Program-made: the position numbers and the translations under genes
Shown: positions 36,126 through 47,683 of the stretch, piece by piece
Numbering within the stretch: position 1 is the first letter of the stretch
Layout: each line of letters opens with the position of its first letter
The notes under the pieces: generated by a model
What the model was told of the DNA's origin: nothing
Databases searched by the model: none
Seen by the model: the letters and a program-made list of their open reading frames with translations, nothing else
Assembly (NCBI GenBank): GCA_033032865.1
Contig: JAWHQI010000305.1
Coordinates: 1,984,001 to 2,048,000 of the forward strand
Direction of reading: 5' to 3'
DNA length: 64,000 nucleotides
Source: Dactylorhiza incarnata
Lineage: Eukaryota; Streptophyta; Magnoliopsida; Asparagales; Orchidaceae

Positions 36126-36626
36126 CACTACAACAAACTGCACCTGTTGTAAGGACTGAAATGTAACTGAAACACAGTTTGTTACTAATAGTTATATTTA
36201 GTAACAATTTTTTTTTTGTTACAAAAAAGAACTTTTTTGTAACGAATATTTTAAATTTTGTTACAATAATAATTAATTCGTTACTATAACTGTAAGTATT
36301 TGTAACAACACTAATGTTACGTTACAAATAGAAAACTTTTCTCACAATAAGTATCAATTGTAAACACATCATGAAAATTTTTTATGACAAAGACATTGTC
36401 CTTACTAATAGTAATGTTTTATTATTAAAGTTTTGTTACAAAAAATATATCATATTTTATTTTCAATTTTTGTACAATTTTATTATCAAAGTTTTGAATT
36501 ATTATTTTTTTTTGAAAAAAAAAATTGTATGCATATTAAATTGTATTTCAATTCTATTTCAATTTTGAAAACAAAATATATCATATTTTATTTTCAATTT
36601 TTGTACAATTTTATTATCAAAGTCTA
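36126..36626 (+). mobile_element. Truncated CACTA transposon end
   Basis: CACTACAACAAA at 36126 is the typical CACTA (En/Spm) terminus. Repeated subterminal words GTTACAAA/TTTGTAAC follow on both strands over about 200 bp, also typical. A direct repeat of about 55 bp (36443-36500 and 36570-36625, ATATCATATTTTATTTTCAA and onward) precedes the junction with Tat-like integrase. The opposite terminus is not found, so the element is truncated and no duplication can be tested. Confidence 0.7.
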
Positions 36627-38497
36627 GATGCTTGGTCCCTAAGCCGTAATTCCGGTGGCGGGTCAGGGCGGGTACCCTCGAAGTGCCAGCCACCACCTTG
36701 GGGGGCACGCTGGATACTTTCTCCCATATGGAGCCAACTAGGTCCAACCCCCATATGGCAAAAGGCCAGGGAGCCGTGATGGTCCGGAGCCTCTGGGCTG
36801 GGAGGAGTTGGAGTGGGGCATAGAGCTGGCACTTTGAACATCTTCTTGCGAACTCCGCCGCATCTTTGCTGAGGGTGGGCCAGAAGTAGCCTTGCCTCAA
36901 CACTCGCCCTTCCAGGGTTCGGCTCCCGGAATGACTGCCACACTCCCCGGAGTGAATTTCTTCCAGGACTTTCGGGACCTCCTCCTCGGGAACACAACGG
37001 GCCAGGAGTCCCGAGAGAGTCTTCCTATAAATCCCTCCTGCATGCAAGGAATAATAATCCGACTTATACCTGAAGCGTCGCCTGTCTATGTCTCCTTTGG
37101 GGAACTTCCCTGATGATAGGAAAGTGACGAAAGGATCCATCCACGAGGTCCGCTGATCTATCTCCATCAGTTCTCCTTCATCGATGGTGGGTCGGAAGAG
37201 TTCCGAAACCGTTCCTCCTGCTCGGGGACCGAATTTGGCTAGGAGGTCTGCGGGGGTGCTCTCCTCCCTTGGCACGTGTTTGATGGAGAAGGTGTGAAAT
37301 CACCCGATGACTCCCTTGACCTTCTCTAGGTACCGCTGGAGAGTCGGGTCCTTTGCCTCAAACTCTCCCCGAACTTGGCACGCCACCACCATGGAGTCCG
37401 TTGAGACCTCCACATCTTGCACTCCCAGTTCTCGGGCCAGCCGAAGGCCCGCTATCACCGCCTCGTACTCAGCTTGGTTATTGGTAATTGGGAAGTGGAT
37501 GTTCAAAGCTATTTCGATCTTTGTACCTTGAGGGCTTACCAGGATGATTCCCCCTCCATAAGAGTGCCTTCCTGACGCACCATCCACCAACATCTTCCAC
37601 GCCACTGGGGGAGGCGGTTCATGTTCCCCCACTTCGGATGTGTAGTCATCCATGAAGTCGGGCACTGCTTGGGCCTTGATTGACGCCCTAGGGACGAATG
37701 TAATGTTGAACTCACTGAGCTTCACGGACCACTTTGCCAATCTTCCCGAGTGTTCCACCCCTTCCATGACTTTGCGAAGCGGGTGATCTGTTACCACTTT
37801 GATTGAATGTGCCTGGAAGTAGGGCTGGAGCCTCCGAGTCGCCACCACCAATGCGAAAGCCAACTTCTCCAAAATTGGGTACCGGAGCTCCGCCTTCTTC
37901 AGCACTCGGCTGACATAGTAGATAGGGAACTGCTTTCTTCCTTCCTCCCGGATCAATACTGAACTTACCGCTTCAAGTCCTACTCCAAGGTATAGGGATA
38001 GGTCTTCTCCCGATCTCGGCCCTTGAAGTAGGGGGGTTTGGGTGAGTTGCCCTTTCAACGCCTGAAAAGCTTCCTCGCACTCCGGGGTCCATTCGAATTT
38101 TCTATTGCCCCTCAGCACCTTGAATAAGGGCTCACACTTCTCTCCCGCTTTGGAGAGGAACCTGCTAAGTCCGTCCAGCTTCCCCGTGAGGCTCTGAACC
38201 TCCTTCGGACTCCTCGGCGACCCCAACTCCATTATCGCCTTGACCTTGTCTGGGTTAGGTTCCACCCCCGCCGGGGTGAGCAAGTGGCCTAGGAACTTCC
38301 CTCGGCTAGCCCCGAAGACACACTTCAAGAGGTTGAGTTTCATCTTATACATCCGTAGGATCCCAAACGTCTCCTCAAGGTCTCAGAGATGAGACCCAAG
38401 GTCCCGGCTCTTTACCATGAGATCATCAACATAGACCTCCAAGTTTCTTCCCCTTTGTTCGCGAAAGACCCGGTCCATCATCCTTTGATATGTGGCA
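36627..38497 (-). pseudogene. Tat-like pol, second half
   Basis: Begins after the insertion with the reverse-transcriptase segment TYQRMMDRVFREQ and YVDDLMVKS (38383-38495). It continues at 37300-38352 through KCVFGA, RNase H (its DHPLRK segment) and the second RNase H-like domain (MLVDGASGRHSYGGG, NNQAEYEAVIAGL, VSTDSMVVACQV). A stop near 37300 precedes 36559-37275, which holds the integrase HHCC finger (HSGECGSHSG and CSKCQLYAP) and the start of the core (IWGLDLVG). The frame is lost there, and the gene ends at the CACTA junction. The domain order supports Tat; this copy is non-functional. Confidence 0.85.
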
Positions 38498-39723
38498 TGA
38501 TGGCAGGCTAGTCTCTGAAAGACTAGTGCACGGCTAAACGACACTCTCTCACGATATCCCACACTCCAAACGTATTTGGGTAGAAATCTAACCACCTAGC
38601 CTGATGTCATGCAATCACAAACCTATCGTCAGTACCAAGAGGATCCGACTAAAACAGCGAATCGAAAAGTAGTCGGAAGAACTCCCAAAAGGGTTGGTCT
38701 CCGGATTGCCGCAATCCACCAAATCGGAAAGGGATATCGCATCACCTTGCGGATTTGAACTAGATCTTGCCAATCCTTCAAGGTCTCAAGAAATCGGAAA
38801 TTATTACGACCGATTCAAAGCAAAACGTAGCGAGATAAAACCTTTCAATGATTCCAAAGTTACACGCAAACTTGCCACCAAAAACGGAAAGAGAACACAC
38901 CAAGTGGAGGAGATTCGTTACCCAACCGAGGAGATGACTAGGCGAGTCTCACGCCAAGGATCCGCCGGAATCGCACCGGAGGAGATATACCGCTTGCCTT
39001 CAACGGAGCCGCACTGAAGGGGATCTCTCGCCGAGAGAAGAGGGGCTGCACCTGGGTCGGCCGAACTCACGAGGAGGAGGGCGTCGAGCGGCCGTGACAA
39101 TCACGGGGTGGAGGGGAGACAGGCTAGCTGGGCTCACGGAAGGTGGAGGGGGAAGGGCGGCGAGTCTCACGCCGGAGTGCGAAGGGAGGCGGCTGCGTCG
39201 TACGACACGCCGAGAGGGACAGGGAGCGAACCCTAAGGGCGCTGGAGAAGGAGTTCTCACGGGCAGCTTTTTTTTGTTCTCAAATTTTTATGAACATTAA
39301 CTCATTAATTGATGAGACCCACCTATATATAGTGGAGCCTAAATACATCATAATCATTCATAAAAGACATTAGATCCTAGACACTAATTATGCTAAGCGC
39401 AGTCCAGATCAGGCTAAACGCAGTCCACGTTAACATACATGCTGAAATTAAACTTTAGAAATAAAAGTAGCGGTAATCGTAGAATAAGAGACTAATATTT
39501 AATATGTTTTATACGCATATTAAATATTAGTTAAGTGCGAGGCCGCAAGTCGTAGCGGCGGCGAGCGTTGCGAGCATGATCCCCTTTGTTGTTGCGCCTT
39601 AAGTCTTTTTCGGCGGTGGCGACTTCCTCGGTAACATCTTCAATAGGTGGAGGCGCCGTCACATCAGCACGAGCAGTAGGAGTAGCACCACGAGCATGAT
39701 GCGTAGGAGGCGGGCCTGCATCA
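38498..39723 (-). repeat. 3' LTR of the chromodomain element
   Basis: 1226 bp, TGATGGC to GCATCA. It differs from its partner by roughly 2% by eye. It carries the U5 hairpin CTAGTCT/AGACTAG (about 38508-38526), a TATA box (TATATATAG on minus, about 39328) and an antisense 107-codon frame (38694-39017). Confidence 0.95.
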
Positions 39724-40067
39724 ATCCTCCCCCGGTCGAAATCACTCATCACCGGTGATTGGTCGTGTGAATAGCGTCGGAGAAGGTCCGCATCCCACTG
39801 GTGTAGGTCGTGCTCAGGAACCCAAGAATCATCCGAAGAAGAACGTCCCTTCCAACAAACCAAGAAGCGACGTGTAGGCCCGTCCGGTGTGTCAATCGTC
39901 TCATCATCCAAAATCCTATCAGGAGAGGGCAAAGCATGGAAAGATCTAGCAAAAGTGTCAACATCAGTTGAAGATAAAACAGTATAATCTTCCACCCATG
40001 TGTCATCAGGTGAATCCTTGGCACACTCATTCCCAACCCCACATAATGTAGAAGAAGACTCACTCAA
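39531..40067 (-). pseudogene. Integrase C-terminus with chromodomain, running into the LTR
   Basis: A minus-strand frame of 178 codons. RILDDETIDTPDGPTRRFLV and CWKGRSSSDDSWVPEHDL are the core of a retroelement chromodomain, which in chromoviruses guides integration to particular chromatin (family knowledge). The last 64 codons (39531-39723) lie within the 3' LTR and end in ARRRYDLRPRT. The 5' LTR copy of this part has a one-base deletion near 57741, so the frames of the two LTRs no longer agree. A shift at about 40070-40190 separates it from the integrase core. Confidence 0.85.
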
Positions 40068-40190
40068 GGAAGAAAATGTAGAATTGGTGGAAGTGGCATA
40101 GTATAGAGTGTTAAATCGGAAACATTAAAAATAGGAGAAATTCTCCAATCCGCAGGTAAGCTTAAAACAACCGCATTACTTCCAATTTTC

Positions 40191-40742
40191 TTAATTACCT
40201 TGAAGGGGCCAAGCTCTCCGAGGTGCCAACTTTTTCACGGTTCCCGAAGGTAACCGCTCCGGGAGTAATCGGACCAAAACCCAATCGCCAACATTAAAGT
40301 TGGAGGGCCTTCGGTGGGCGTTAGCTTGTGCTCGGTAGACATCATATTGAGTGGTTAATTTCTCTTTAATACTTTTGTGGAGATCATGAAAATGGTGAGC
40401 GAAATCCTGTGCAAATTGGCTTGATTTATATGAAGGCGGTAATGGTATCAAGTCAAGAGGCACACGAGCCTTATAGCCATGGACTATCTCGTTCGGTGAC
40501 AGACCCGTCGACCTATTTTTGGAGTTATTATAGGCTAGTTGCGCATGAGGTAGGACCAAGTCCCAAGTACCTTTATGGTCACCCACAAGGCACCGCAATA
40601 AACCACCCAGACTTCTATTTACCACCTCCGTCTGGCCATCCGTTTGGGGGTGGTAGGCGGAGGAAAATACAAGGCGGGTGCCCAACAAAATCCATAGCGC
40701 TTTCCAAAAATAACTAGTAAATTTAACATCTCTATCCGACAC
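40191..40742 (-). pseudogene. Integrase core, second half (chromodomain element)
   Basis: The frame starts [17 protein letters not shown], the region of the second acidic residue of integrase. It contains [20 protein letters not shown] with the third acidic residue, then the segment leading into the C-terminal domain. It overlaps the upstream pol frame with a shift of reading frame near 40740, so the enzyme is broken there. Confidence 0.85.
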
Positions 40743-42475
40743 GATGGACTTGGAACACCGCGATGACCGACGACTTCCTTAAAAAATAATTTGGCGATAT
40801 GCGAAGCGTCATAGGTTTTGCTACAAGGGACAAAATAGGCCATTTTGGAAAATCTATCTACCACGACCATGACGGAATCATGTCGACGCGACGTAGGTGG
40901 AAGGCCTAACACAAAGTCCATGCTAAGATCTTCCCACAGGACGGAAGGAATAGGTAAAGGCGTGTAGAGTCCAACATTAGTTTTATTGCCCTTGGCCAAT
41001 TGGCAAGTGCGGCAGCTACTCACGATCTTTCCTACAAAGGTCTTCAATCTAGGCCAATAGAATTTTTCTTCTACTAACACAATCGTCTTATCCCTTCCAA
41101 AGTGACCCGCTAGTCCACCGCTATGAAGCTCCCAAACTATAAAGTGTCGAAGTGATGAGGCCGAGATGCATAAACGGGAGTGCCAAAACAGGTAGCCATC
41201 CCTAAGGAAGTAGACCGAAATAGTGGTGGGGGATTCCTGTTGTGCCTCGAGGTAAATGTCCTTAAAATCGGGACAAGTGACATATTCGCCTTTTATGTGC
41301 TCAAACCCAACGACCTTAACTTGCACAGTGGATAATAAAAGAGCCACACGACTAAGCGCATCCGCGACCCTATTTTCAGCCCCTTTTAGGTGCTTCAGCG
41401 TGAACGTGTACTCTTGCAAAAATGAGACCCATCTGGCGTGTCGGGGGATGATTTTTGCTTGAGAATTGATAAAACGCAGCGCTTCATGATCAGATAAAAG
41501 GACAAATTCTTTGGAGAGTAGGTAATGCCGCCAATGTGCAAGGCTACGTACTACCGCATAGAATTCTCGGTCATAGTTGGAATAGTTTAGCTTAGACCCG
41601 AAAAGTTTTTCGCTAAAATATCCTATGGGGTGACCGTCTTGGCTTAGCACCCCTCCAATCCCAACTCCGGAGGCGTCGCAAGATAATTCGAAAACCTTAG
41701 AAAAATCGGGCAACCGAAGTATAGGGGCTTCGGTCATTAGTGTTTTGATTTGTTCGAAAGCACGCGCGACGGATTTAGTCCATGTGAACTCGCCCTTCTT
41801 CAAACACTCTGTAATAGGCGCCATCACACTACTAAAGTTGCGAATGAACCGACGATAAAACGTGACTAAGCCATGAAAGGAACGAACGTCACGAATGGTC
41901 TTTGGCTCGGGCCAATCCCTAATAGCTTGGACCTTATTCTGGTCCACCTTAATGCCCTCTTCGCCAACGATGTATCCCAAAAACTCCACCTCTCGCGCAT
42001 AGAAAATACACTTTTTAAAATTTAAGTAGAGGTGCTCCGATCGTAGCGTAGAAAAAACTAGACGTATATGGGCAAGGTGATCATGAGTGGTACTATAGAC
42101 TAGAATGTCATCGAAGTAGACCACCACAAACTTCCCCAGGTAGGGCTGGAAAGTATGGGTCATCATACGAGAGAAAGTGCTCGGGGCATTAGAGAGCCCA
42201 AATGGCATCACTAGCCATTCATACAAACCTTCTTTTGACTTGATGGCGGTTTTCCATTCGTCGCCCTCTCGTATGCGGATTTGGTGGTATCCGCTACGTA
42301 GATCTAACTTGGAAAAGATGGATGAACCCGCCAACATGTCAAGTAGATCATCTAACCGCGGAATAGGGAATCGATATTTGACGGTGATTTTGTTGATAGC
42401 GCGGCTATCAACACACATCCGCCAAGACCCATCCTTCTTAGGAGCTAAGAGGGCCGGAACTGCGCACGGACTCAT
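40619..42475 (-). pseudogene. Reverse transcriptase, RNase H and integrase N-half (chromodomain element)
   Basis: A 618-codon minus-strand frame. Reverse transcriptase begins with [20 protein letters not shown] directly at the Athila B insertion site, and has [10 protein letters not shown] near 42110. RNase H has [18 protein letters not shown] near 41680. The integrase finger ([10 protein letters not shown] and CRTCQLAKG) spans 41130-41000, and the core [14 protein letters not shown] lies near 40870. The last part (below about 40740) is out of frame. The N-terminal boundary is the insertion, not a start codon: removing Athila B and one copy of its target duplication joins this frame to the upstream gag-protease frame. 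Confidence 0.92.
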
Positions 42476-42488
42476 GCTATGGCATATG

Positions 42489-43861
42489 TGATACGCCCAA
42501 AGTGTATATACGCAAGTATACGTGCCGGATCAAGTAATATAATAGTGAGATAAGATCGTTCCCTCGGAGAAGTGAAAACTCTAACGCTTATGAGTATTAG
42601 CTAACTCTTTTCCTTAAATCCAAGTTAAGTAATTCGGTTGGTTTGATGAAACTAAATCACAGAAAATTTAAAACTAATTTTAAAACTAAAAATACTTAAG
42701 TTATCTTTTATCAAATTTGAGAGAAAAGAATCTTGTATATTGCTTTCCTATGTCTGTTGTGATATTTGCTAAATATACCGATGCATTATATTTGTTTTAC
42801 TATCTTGCTCGATTAAAAACTAGGAATCATAATCTCTCGATCCTTGAATTCCCATAACCTAGACTTCTCTAGTTATCTCTAACTTAGAAAAATGCAAGGT
42901 AAATTAAATCGCTCAAATCGCTCTTGCTAATAAGGAGATGGAATCTCTTCTTCTCTCTTTTATTATATCAAAATTATGATGTAAACACACCGCTCCTCTC
43001 TCGAATCTCGTGGTGTAGTATAGAAGTAAAAGATTTAAATTAGATATCTATGCGACTCATCTCTCGAATCTCGCCGCATAACATTAAGTATTTATCTTCA
43101 ATAAATCGTGATTCCTCTCTCGAATCTCACCACGAATTATGAGGATAAACATTATTCAAATCTTTCGAGATAAGTCATAACATTGATAAAGATAGCAACC
43201 CAAGAAATCACACGGAGAAATTATAAATTAAACATCACAACAAAACCCAGTACTAACAACATACAAGATAAGAAGGTTTAGTTCATGATCCTTGAGATGA
43301 AAAACCAAATTGGAAAGATCTTACAAGACATTGTTCAGAATCTAGATATTAGCACAGGAATTCGTCCTCTTCAGTTGCCAAATCCGCTCAAATCTGTCTT
43401 CTCTTTCTTCTCTCAAAGCCCTCTTACTTTCTCTTTCCCTCTCTAGTTTAAAAGAGTAACCCGTCTCTCTCTCTCCACTTGTCCAATCTGCTATTTAATT
43501 TCTGCACGCTACAACCCTTTTTCTGAAAAGGTGCGTCATTTCCCAATAAACTGCTGGCCCGACTTTGCGTAATTCGAAAATCTGTACGTTTGGTTCAGAA
43601 AACTTAATTTAAACCGCCATGTTATGACCAGGTCATGACCAAGCTGCTATGATCTGCCCAGCAATGTAATTCCAGCCTACAGTTGTCCGTTCTTTCATGG
43701 ATTTCTCATATTCTTGCACAAATATATTGCACATTTGACGATAAAACTATCCACAATTACATATATGATGTTTATTAGTCAATTCATTATTATCTTTCGT
43801 ATATTTTCTCAACATTCACTAAAATAAAGGAGTTAATAACTTCTTTTTTTAGAAGTTATCA
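42489..43861 (-). repeat. 3' LTR of Athila B
   Basis: 1373 bp, TGATACGCCC to GTTATCA. It carries the hairpin series at about 42810-43140. Confidence 0.95.
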
Positions 43862-45869
43862 CACCCCCACACTTAGGTCTTTGCTAGTCCCTAGCGAACA
43901 TTAACCAGTTCTGGCAAATAAATATGAAAACCTTTATTGGGACAAGGCAAGAATCATCTTCTTTACGTACACCAGCTTAGGCTTACTTCAGGATTTCAAA
44001 TTAACTAAGGCAGATCTCTTAAAAGGTATTTTAAACATTCACAATTCCGTTAGTTAGATAACAAGTGAAGCTCTCTCAATATTTCTAGTGTTGTGTGTGT
44101 GCTTCCTTAAAATTGTTCACTCTCAAACAACTTAACTCATTAAACATGCTCATAATTGGAAAGGGTAAGAAATTGCTGAGTCTTTGCTTTATGCCTCCAC
44201 AAGAGTTGAGTAGTTCAATTTGATAAGAAATCATAAGAGCTTACAATATGAATGACTTTGGCTTGGTGAAGACTTTATGAATAAATTTTGATAGAGAGCG
44301 GAATTTCCCTAGTTAAAAATTCTTAATGACTCTCCATACTTTGAGGTCTATTTCTTAACCATCATAAATTTTTTAGTCCATAGTTGGGATCATTCCAAGT
44401 AGGTGTACACACACTTAGGCCGCATATCACTATGTCATTATACTTTTTTTTATGATTTTCTTTTACTTTATGATCATAGTTGAGATCATTCCAAGTAGGT
44501 GTACACACACTTAGGCCACATATCACTATGACATTGGACATTTGTTTTCTTTTCCTTCTTTTTATAAACCCCCAAAGTTGGAAAGTTACTAAGAAATAAC
44601 TAGTAAAATTATAGGGTATGATCAAATAGTATCAAAATGATAAAATTCAAGCTCAAAGAATGATGGATAATCAAAACAAATGTAGGTTTTGCGGTGTGAA
44701 CTGATCCAAAGGTGACCCTATTCATTGTTATCAAGTAACTACATACACTCTATGTTTTAGCTTACAACATTGACTTAGTTCTTGCTTATCCTTCCACAAT
44801 TATGTTAACAGGTTAATAAATTATTTTGTAGAGAGCAAATTCTTTAGAGAATCTAGTGCATAATTGAAATACTTAAGAGAGCTATAACTGCATCTTACTA
44901 ACTTTAAATTCATTACTTGAAACCACTATAAATTAATTAATCTGCCAATTAGTTTAAGACGAAATGACTTTAGTAAGCCGTCTGGTAGTAACAAAAATGA
45001 AGAACTTATCGAAATGCGCCCTGAATAGAAATTTTATAAGTGAAAATAAATGGAGGATGACTGACGTCACCCCCACACTTAATCATCTGCTAGGCCCTAG
45101 CAGAGACCTCATTGAGAACGTAGTGAAACAAAAAGTCGTTGAAACATTCAAATTAAACAGGAATCCAAAGAAGAAAATAAATGAAAATAGAACACTCCCC
45201 TGGAAATTTTTGGCAGAAATGATGCTCCATTACATGGGGTGCACTAGTTGATAGGCCAAGGATATATAACACAATAATAACCTCATATAGCAGAGCTCAA
45301 AAGAAAATAATAAAGTCAGAAGTGTGATAATGCAAACATTAGAGGTCATGACATTCTGATAAGCACCGACCAAAGCAATTATCTTGGAATAAAATGAAGA
45401 TAAGGCTCATTCAGATAACGCAATTGGCATGGTTATTAGTATAAAACATCTAAGAAGTTATAAAACAATTGTCAGATTTCAGCGATTTAAGAAAAAACAG
45501 TCCAAATCATCAAACAATTATCATTCATTCAGATAAATCAACATCCTGGAAGGTATTCTAATGAGTGGAACATAGTCCAATTTTTTTACTTGGCACCTCA
45601 TATAGATCACGAAATCAGAATTTAAGGAAGACAATTAATCAGCATAAAAGTAGCATAAACTCCGCCAAAATTGAATAACATTATAGCAGCATATTAGAAT
45701 AACAGTCATTAAAAGTATCATAAATTAAGCATGTTAGGATAATAGTCATAGCAGCATTAAAAATAGCATAAATTCAGCATATTAGAGCTACATATCAGTT
45801 GCATCAAAGTCCTCAAAATAACAAAAGAGCACGCCATAGATTGTCTGATTAAAACAGAAAATGAAAGAT
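43862..45869 (-). other. Athila B 3' non-coding space
   Basis: No ORF. Two copies of the motif (GGGATCATTCCAAG, GTGTACACACACTTAGG, CCACATATCACTATG) lie at 44376-44435 and 44472-44532, each framed by CATAGT/ACTATG arms. The remainder is AT-rich. Several imperfect repeats of TAGCATAAATTCAGCATATT type lie at 45640-45800. Confidence 0.7.
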
Positions 45870-46997
45870 CTAAACGTCGGTCATATCATCATCCATGCCT
45901 CTGATGTCACTAAGGTCGATCCATGCACCATCCGAATAGAGCAAGTATCCTTGTTGATCAAATTTTGACTTATATTTGTAAGCCGTCTTCACTGTATCTA
46001 ACCCAGCATCCTCCATTAGTCTCGCTTGATTCCTCAGGATATCGTCACATTTTTCATTAATAAGTTGATGACTGAATCGCTGGTAACTCTTCATATATTC
46101 TTGCTCCTCGGTTACACTTATCAAATTGTCAATGATCTCCGATAAGTCAACCTTATCTGGTGCGGTGGAAGAGGAAGGAATGTTAGTTGCAGGCTTTGGA
46201 AGGTTGTCGGTTTTACCAGCAGGGGGTGGTGTGCTCTCATGAGTGTCCGAACTGTCTCTAATATTGCTGGTGATGACTACCTTTGTAATATGGTGTCCGA
46301 CTTTTGTAATCAAGGTTTCTTTGTCCCCGTACATACCGCTAGCACGGCAGAGTTCAATAATAAGAGTGGGGAACCACATCTGCAACCTATCCATAGCAAG
46401 GAGCCGCTTTTGTAGCTGATTTGAAATTATATTCCCAACATCGAAACGAATTCCTTTTAATATACAGTAGATTAATAAGGCACGTTCCATAGAGACTCTT
46501 GTGGTGTTTTTGGTTGGGATTATACTAGCGTTTATGAACAAAAGCCACATCTTGGCTTCCCTTTTTAAACAATTAGCCTTCAGATTTAAGCCCTCCACTG
46601 AAACCCAGGCGGTGTCTACGTTATTGCAAATTTCCGCCGCAATAACAGACGGCGTAGTTGAAGCTTGTACATGCTGGAATTCTTCTTCGTTTGGAACTAC
46701 TATGTCAAATAAACGATTGATTTCAGTTCCTGAAAAATCAACCTGGTGCCCCCTTACAAAAATGTTTCTGTGCTCAAGAGTTAGAGCATTGGCATAAAAT
46801 TCATATATCCATGGTAAAACAGCCTCCTTCCGGGGGTGGCAAAATGATTCCCAACCGAAATTGGTCATGCAGGTAACGCACTCAGAACTCCAAGACCTTT
46901 TTTCGATGTCAAACCCTCGTAATCGTGCTTCATCATTTATAAATCGCGTGTCTTTGTTGGGCTCGGGTTTGTTCTTCCTCTTACTCTTAGAAGACAT
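45870..46997 (-). CDS. Extra 375-codon ORF of Athila B
   Basis: Same strand as gag-pol, in the place where some Athila elements carry an env-like gene. It starts MSSKSKRKNKPEPNKDTRFI with a basic N-terminus. It has a helical middle (NCLKREAKMWLLFINASI) and a low-complexity Ser/Pro stretch (about residues 245-280). An acidic C-terminus ends DDDMTDV. I see no signal peptide or membrane segment, so it is not a typical envelope protein. From memory it resembles the domain listed as putative plant transposon protein (PF20167), which occurs in such elements. Its role is unknown. It has no stop or shift, while the gag-pol of the same element has several. A leader with a possible intron precedes it. 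Confidence 0.7.
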   Translation of the reverse strand: MSSKSKRKNKPEPNKDTRFINDEARLRGFDIEKRSWSSECVTCMTNFGWESFCHPRKEAVLPWIYEFYANALTLEHRNIFVRGHQVDFSGTEINRLFDIVVPNEEEFQHVQASTTPSVIAAEICNNVDTAWVSVEGLNLKANCLKREAKMWLLFINASIIPTKNTTRVSMERALLIYCILKGIRFDVGNIISNQLQKRLLAMDRLQMWFPTLIIELCRASGMYGDKETLITKVGHHITKVVITSNIRDSSDTHESTPPPAGKTDNLPKPATNIPSSSTAPDKVDLSEIIDNLISVTEEQEYMKSYQRFSHQLINEKCDDILRNQARLMEDAGLDTVKTAYKYKSKFDQQGYLLYSDGAWIDLSDIRGMDDDMTDV

Positions 46998-47460
46998 TTT
47001 CTGACATGGAAAATTTAAGCTATCATGAACCCTAGAAATACTGGAAGAGTCTATTACCTTTTCTGGAAGAAAAAGAGTTGGGAAGTGCTACCGAATCGAA
47101 GCCGAAGTCGAAGCTTTAATGCTGCGGCTGTGCTAAAAGGTGGTCGCCCCCTCCTTGCGAAGAGGATGCGAACTCAGGCACCGCCTCCTTGACGAGCAGT
47201 CGCCGCCGCTAGCAGTCCTGCGAATCTCCCCGTCGAAAAGGGTTATAGGGTTTGCTTTGTCTCGCAGCCTTCGAACCAGGGCGTGGAAGCAGATAATGAA
47301 ACCTAAACTGGTTTCAAATCGCTTTAAGCTTTTAGCTTGGACCGGCGGTTCACTCATGCGTGTTGGCGTTTTGATCCAAGCGGGTCAGTCAAATTTATTT
47401 TGCTTTGTTTTCTTAGTCAAAGTGACAGAGAATAAAATGTCAGAACCTTGGTTATAACCT
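46998..47460 (-). promoter_or_regulatory. GC-rich leader with possible intron before the extra ORF
   Basis: Markedly GC-richer than the rest of the element. On the minus strand AAACCCTATAACCC (about 47245) resembles a telo-box. GGTAATAGAC (about 47058) could be a splice donor, with CATGTCAG just before the ATG region as acceptor. This suggests that the ORF has its own transcription unit. Inference only. Confidence 0.35.
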
Positions 47461-47683
47461 GGTCATGACAATTTAATGCAGTAATTTTACGGACTTTCCT
47501 AACGCTTTTCAAACTTTCACCTTTATAATTATTACATAGTTTAATTATTTTAGTTGGGTTGCCTCCCAATAAGCGCTTGATTTAACGTCTCGGCTGGACC
47601 AAGCCATTCTTAGACGGATAAATTGATCACCATTGCCTCCCGATGCTCATTGTTATGGAAGTAAGTTTTAAGTCTTTTCCCAT

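Noticed and set aside
45870..46997. Retroviral-type envelope gene in Athila B
   Set aside because: Position fits, but no signal peptide, membrane anchor or cysteine pattern is visible.
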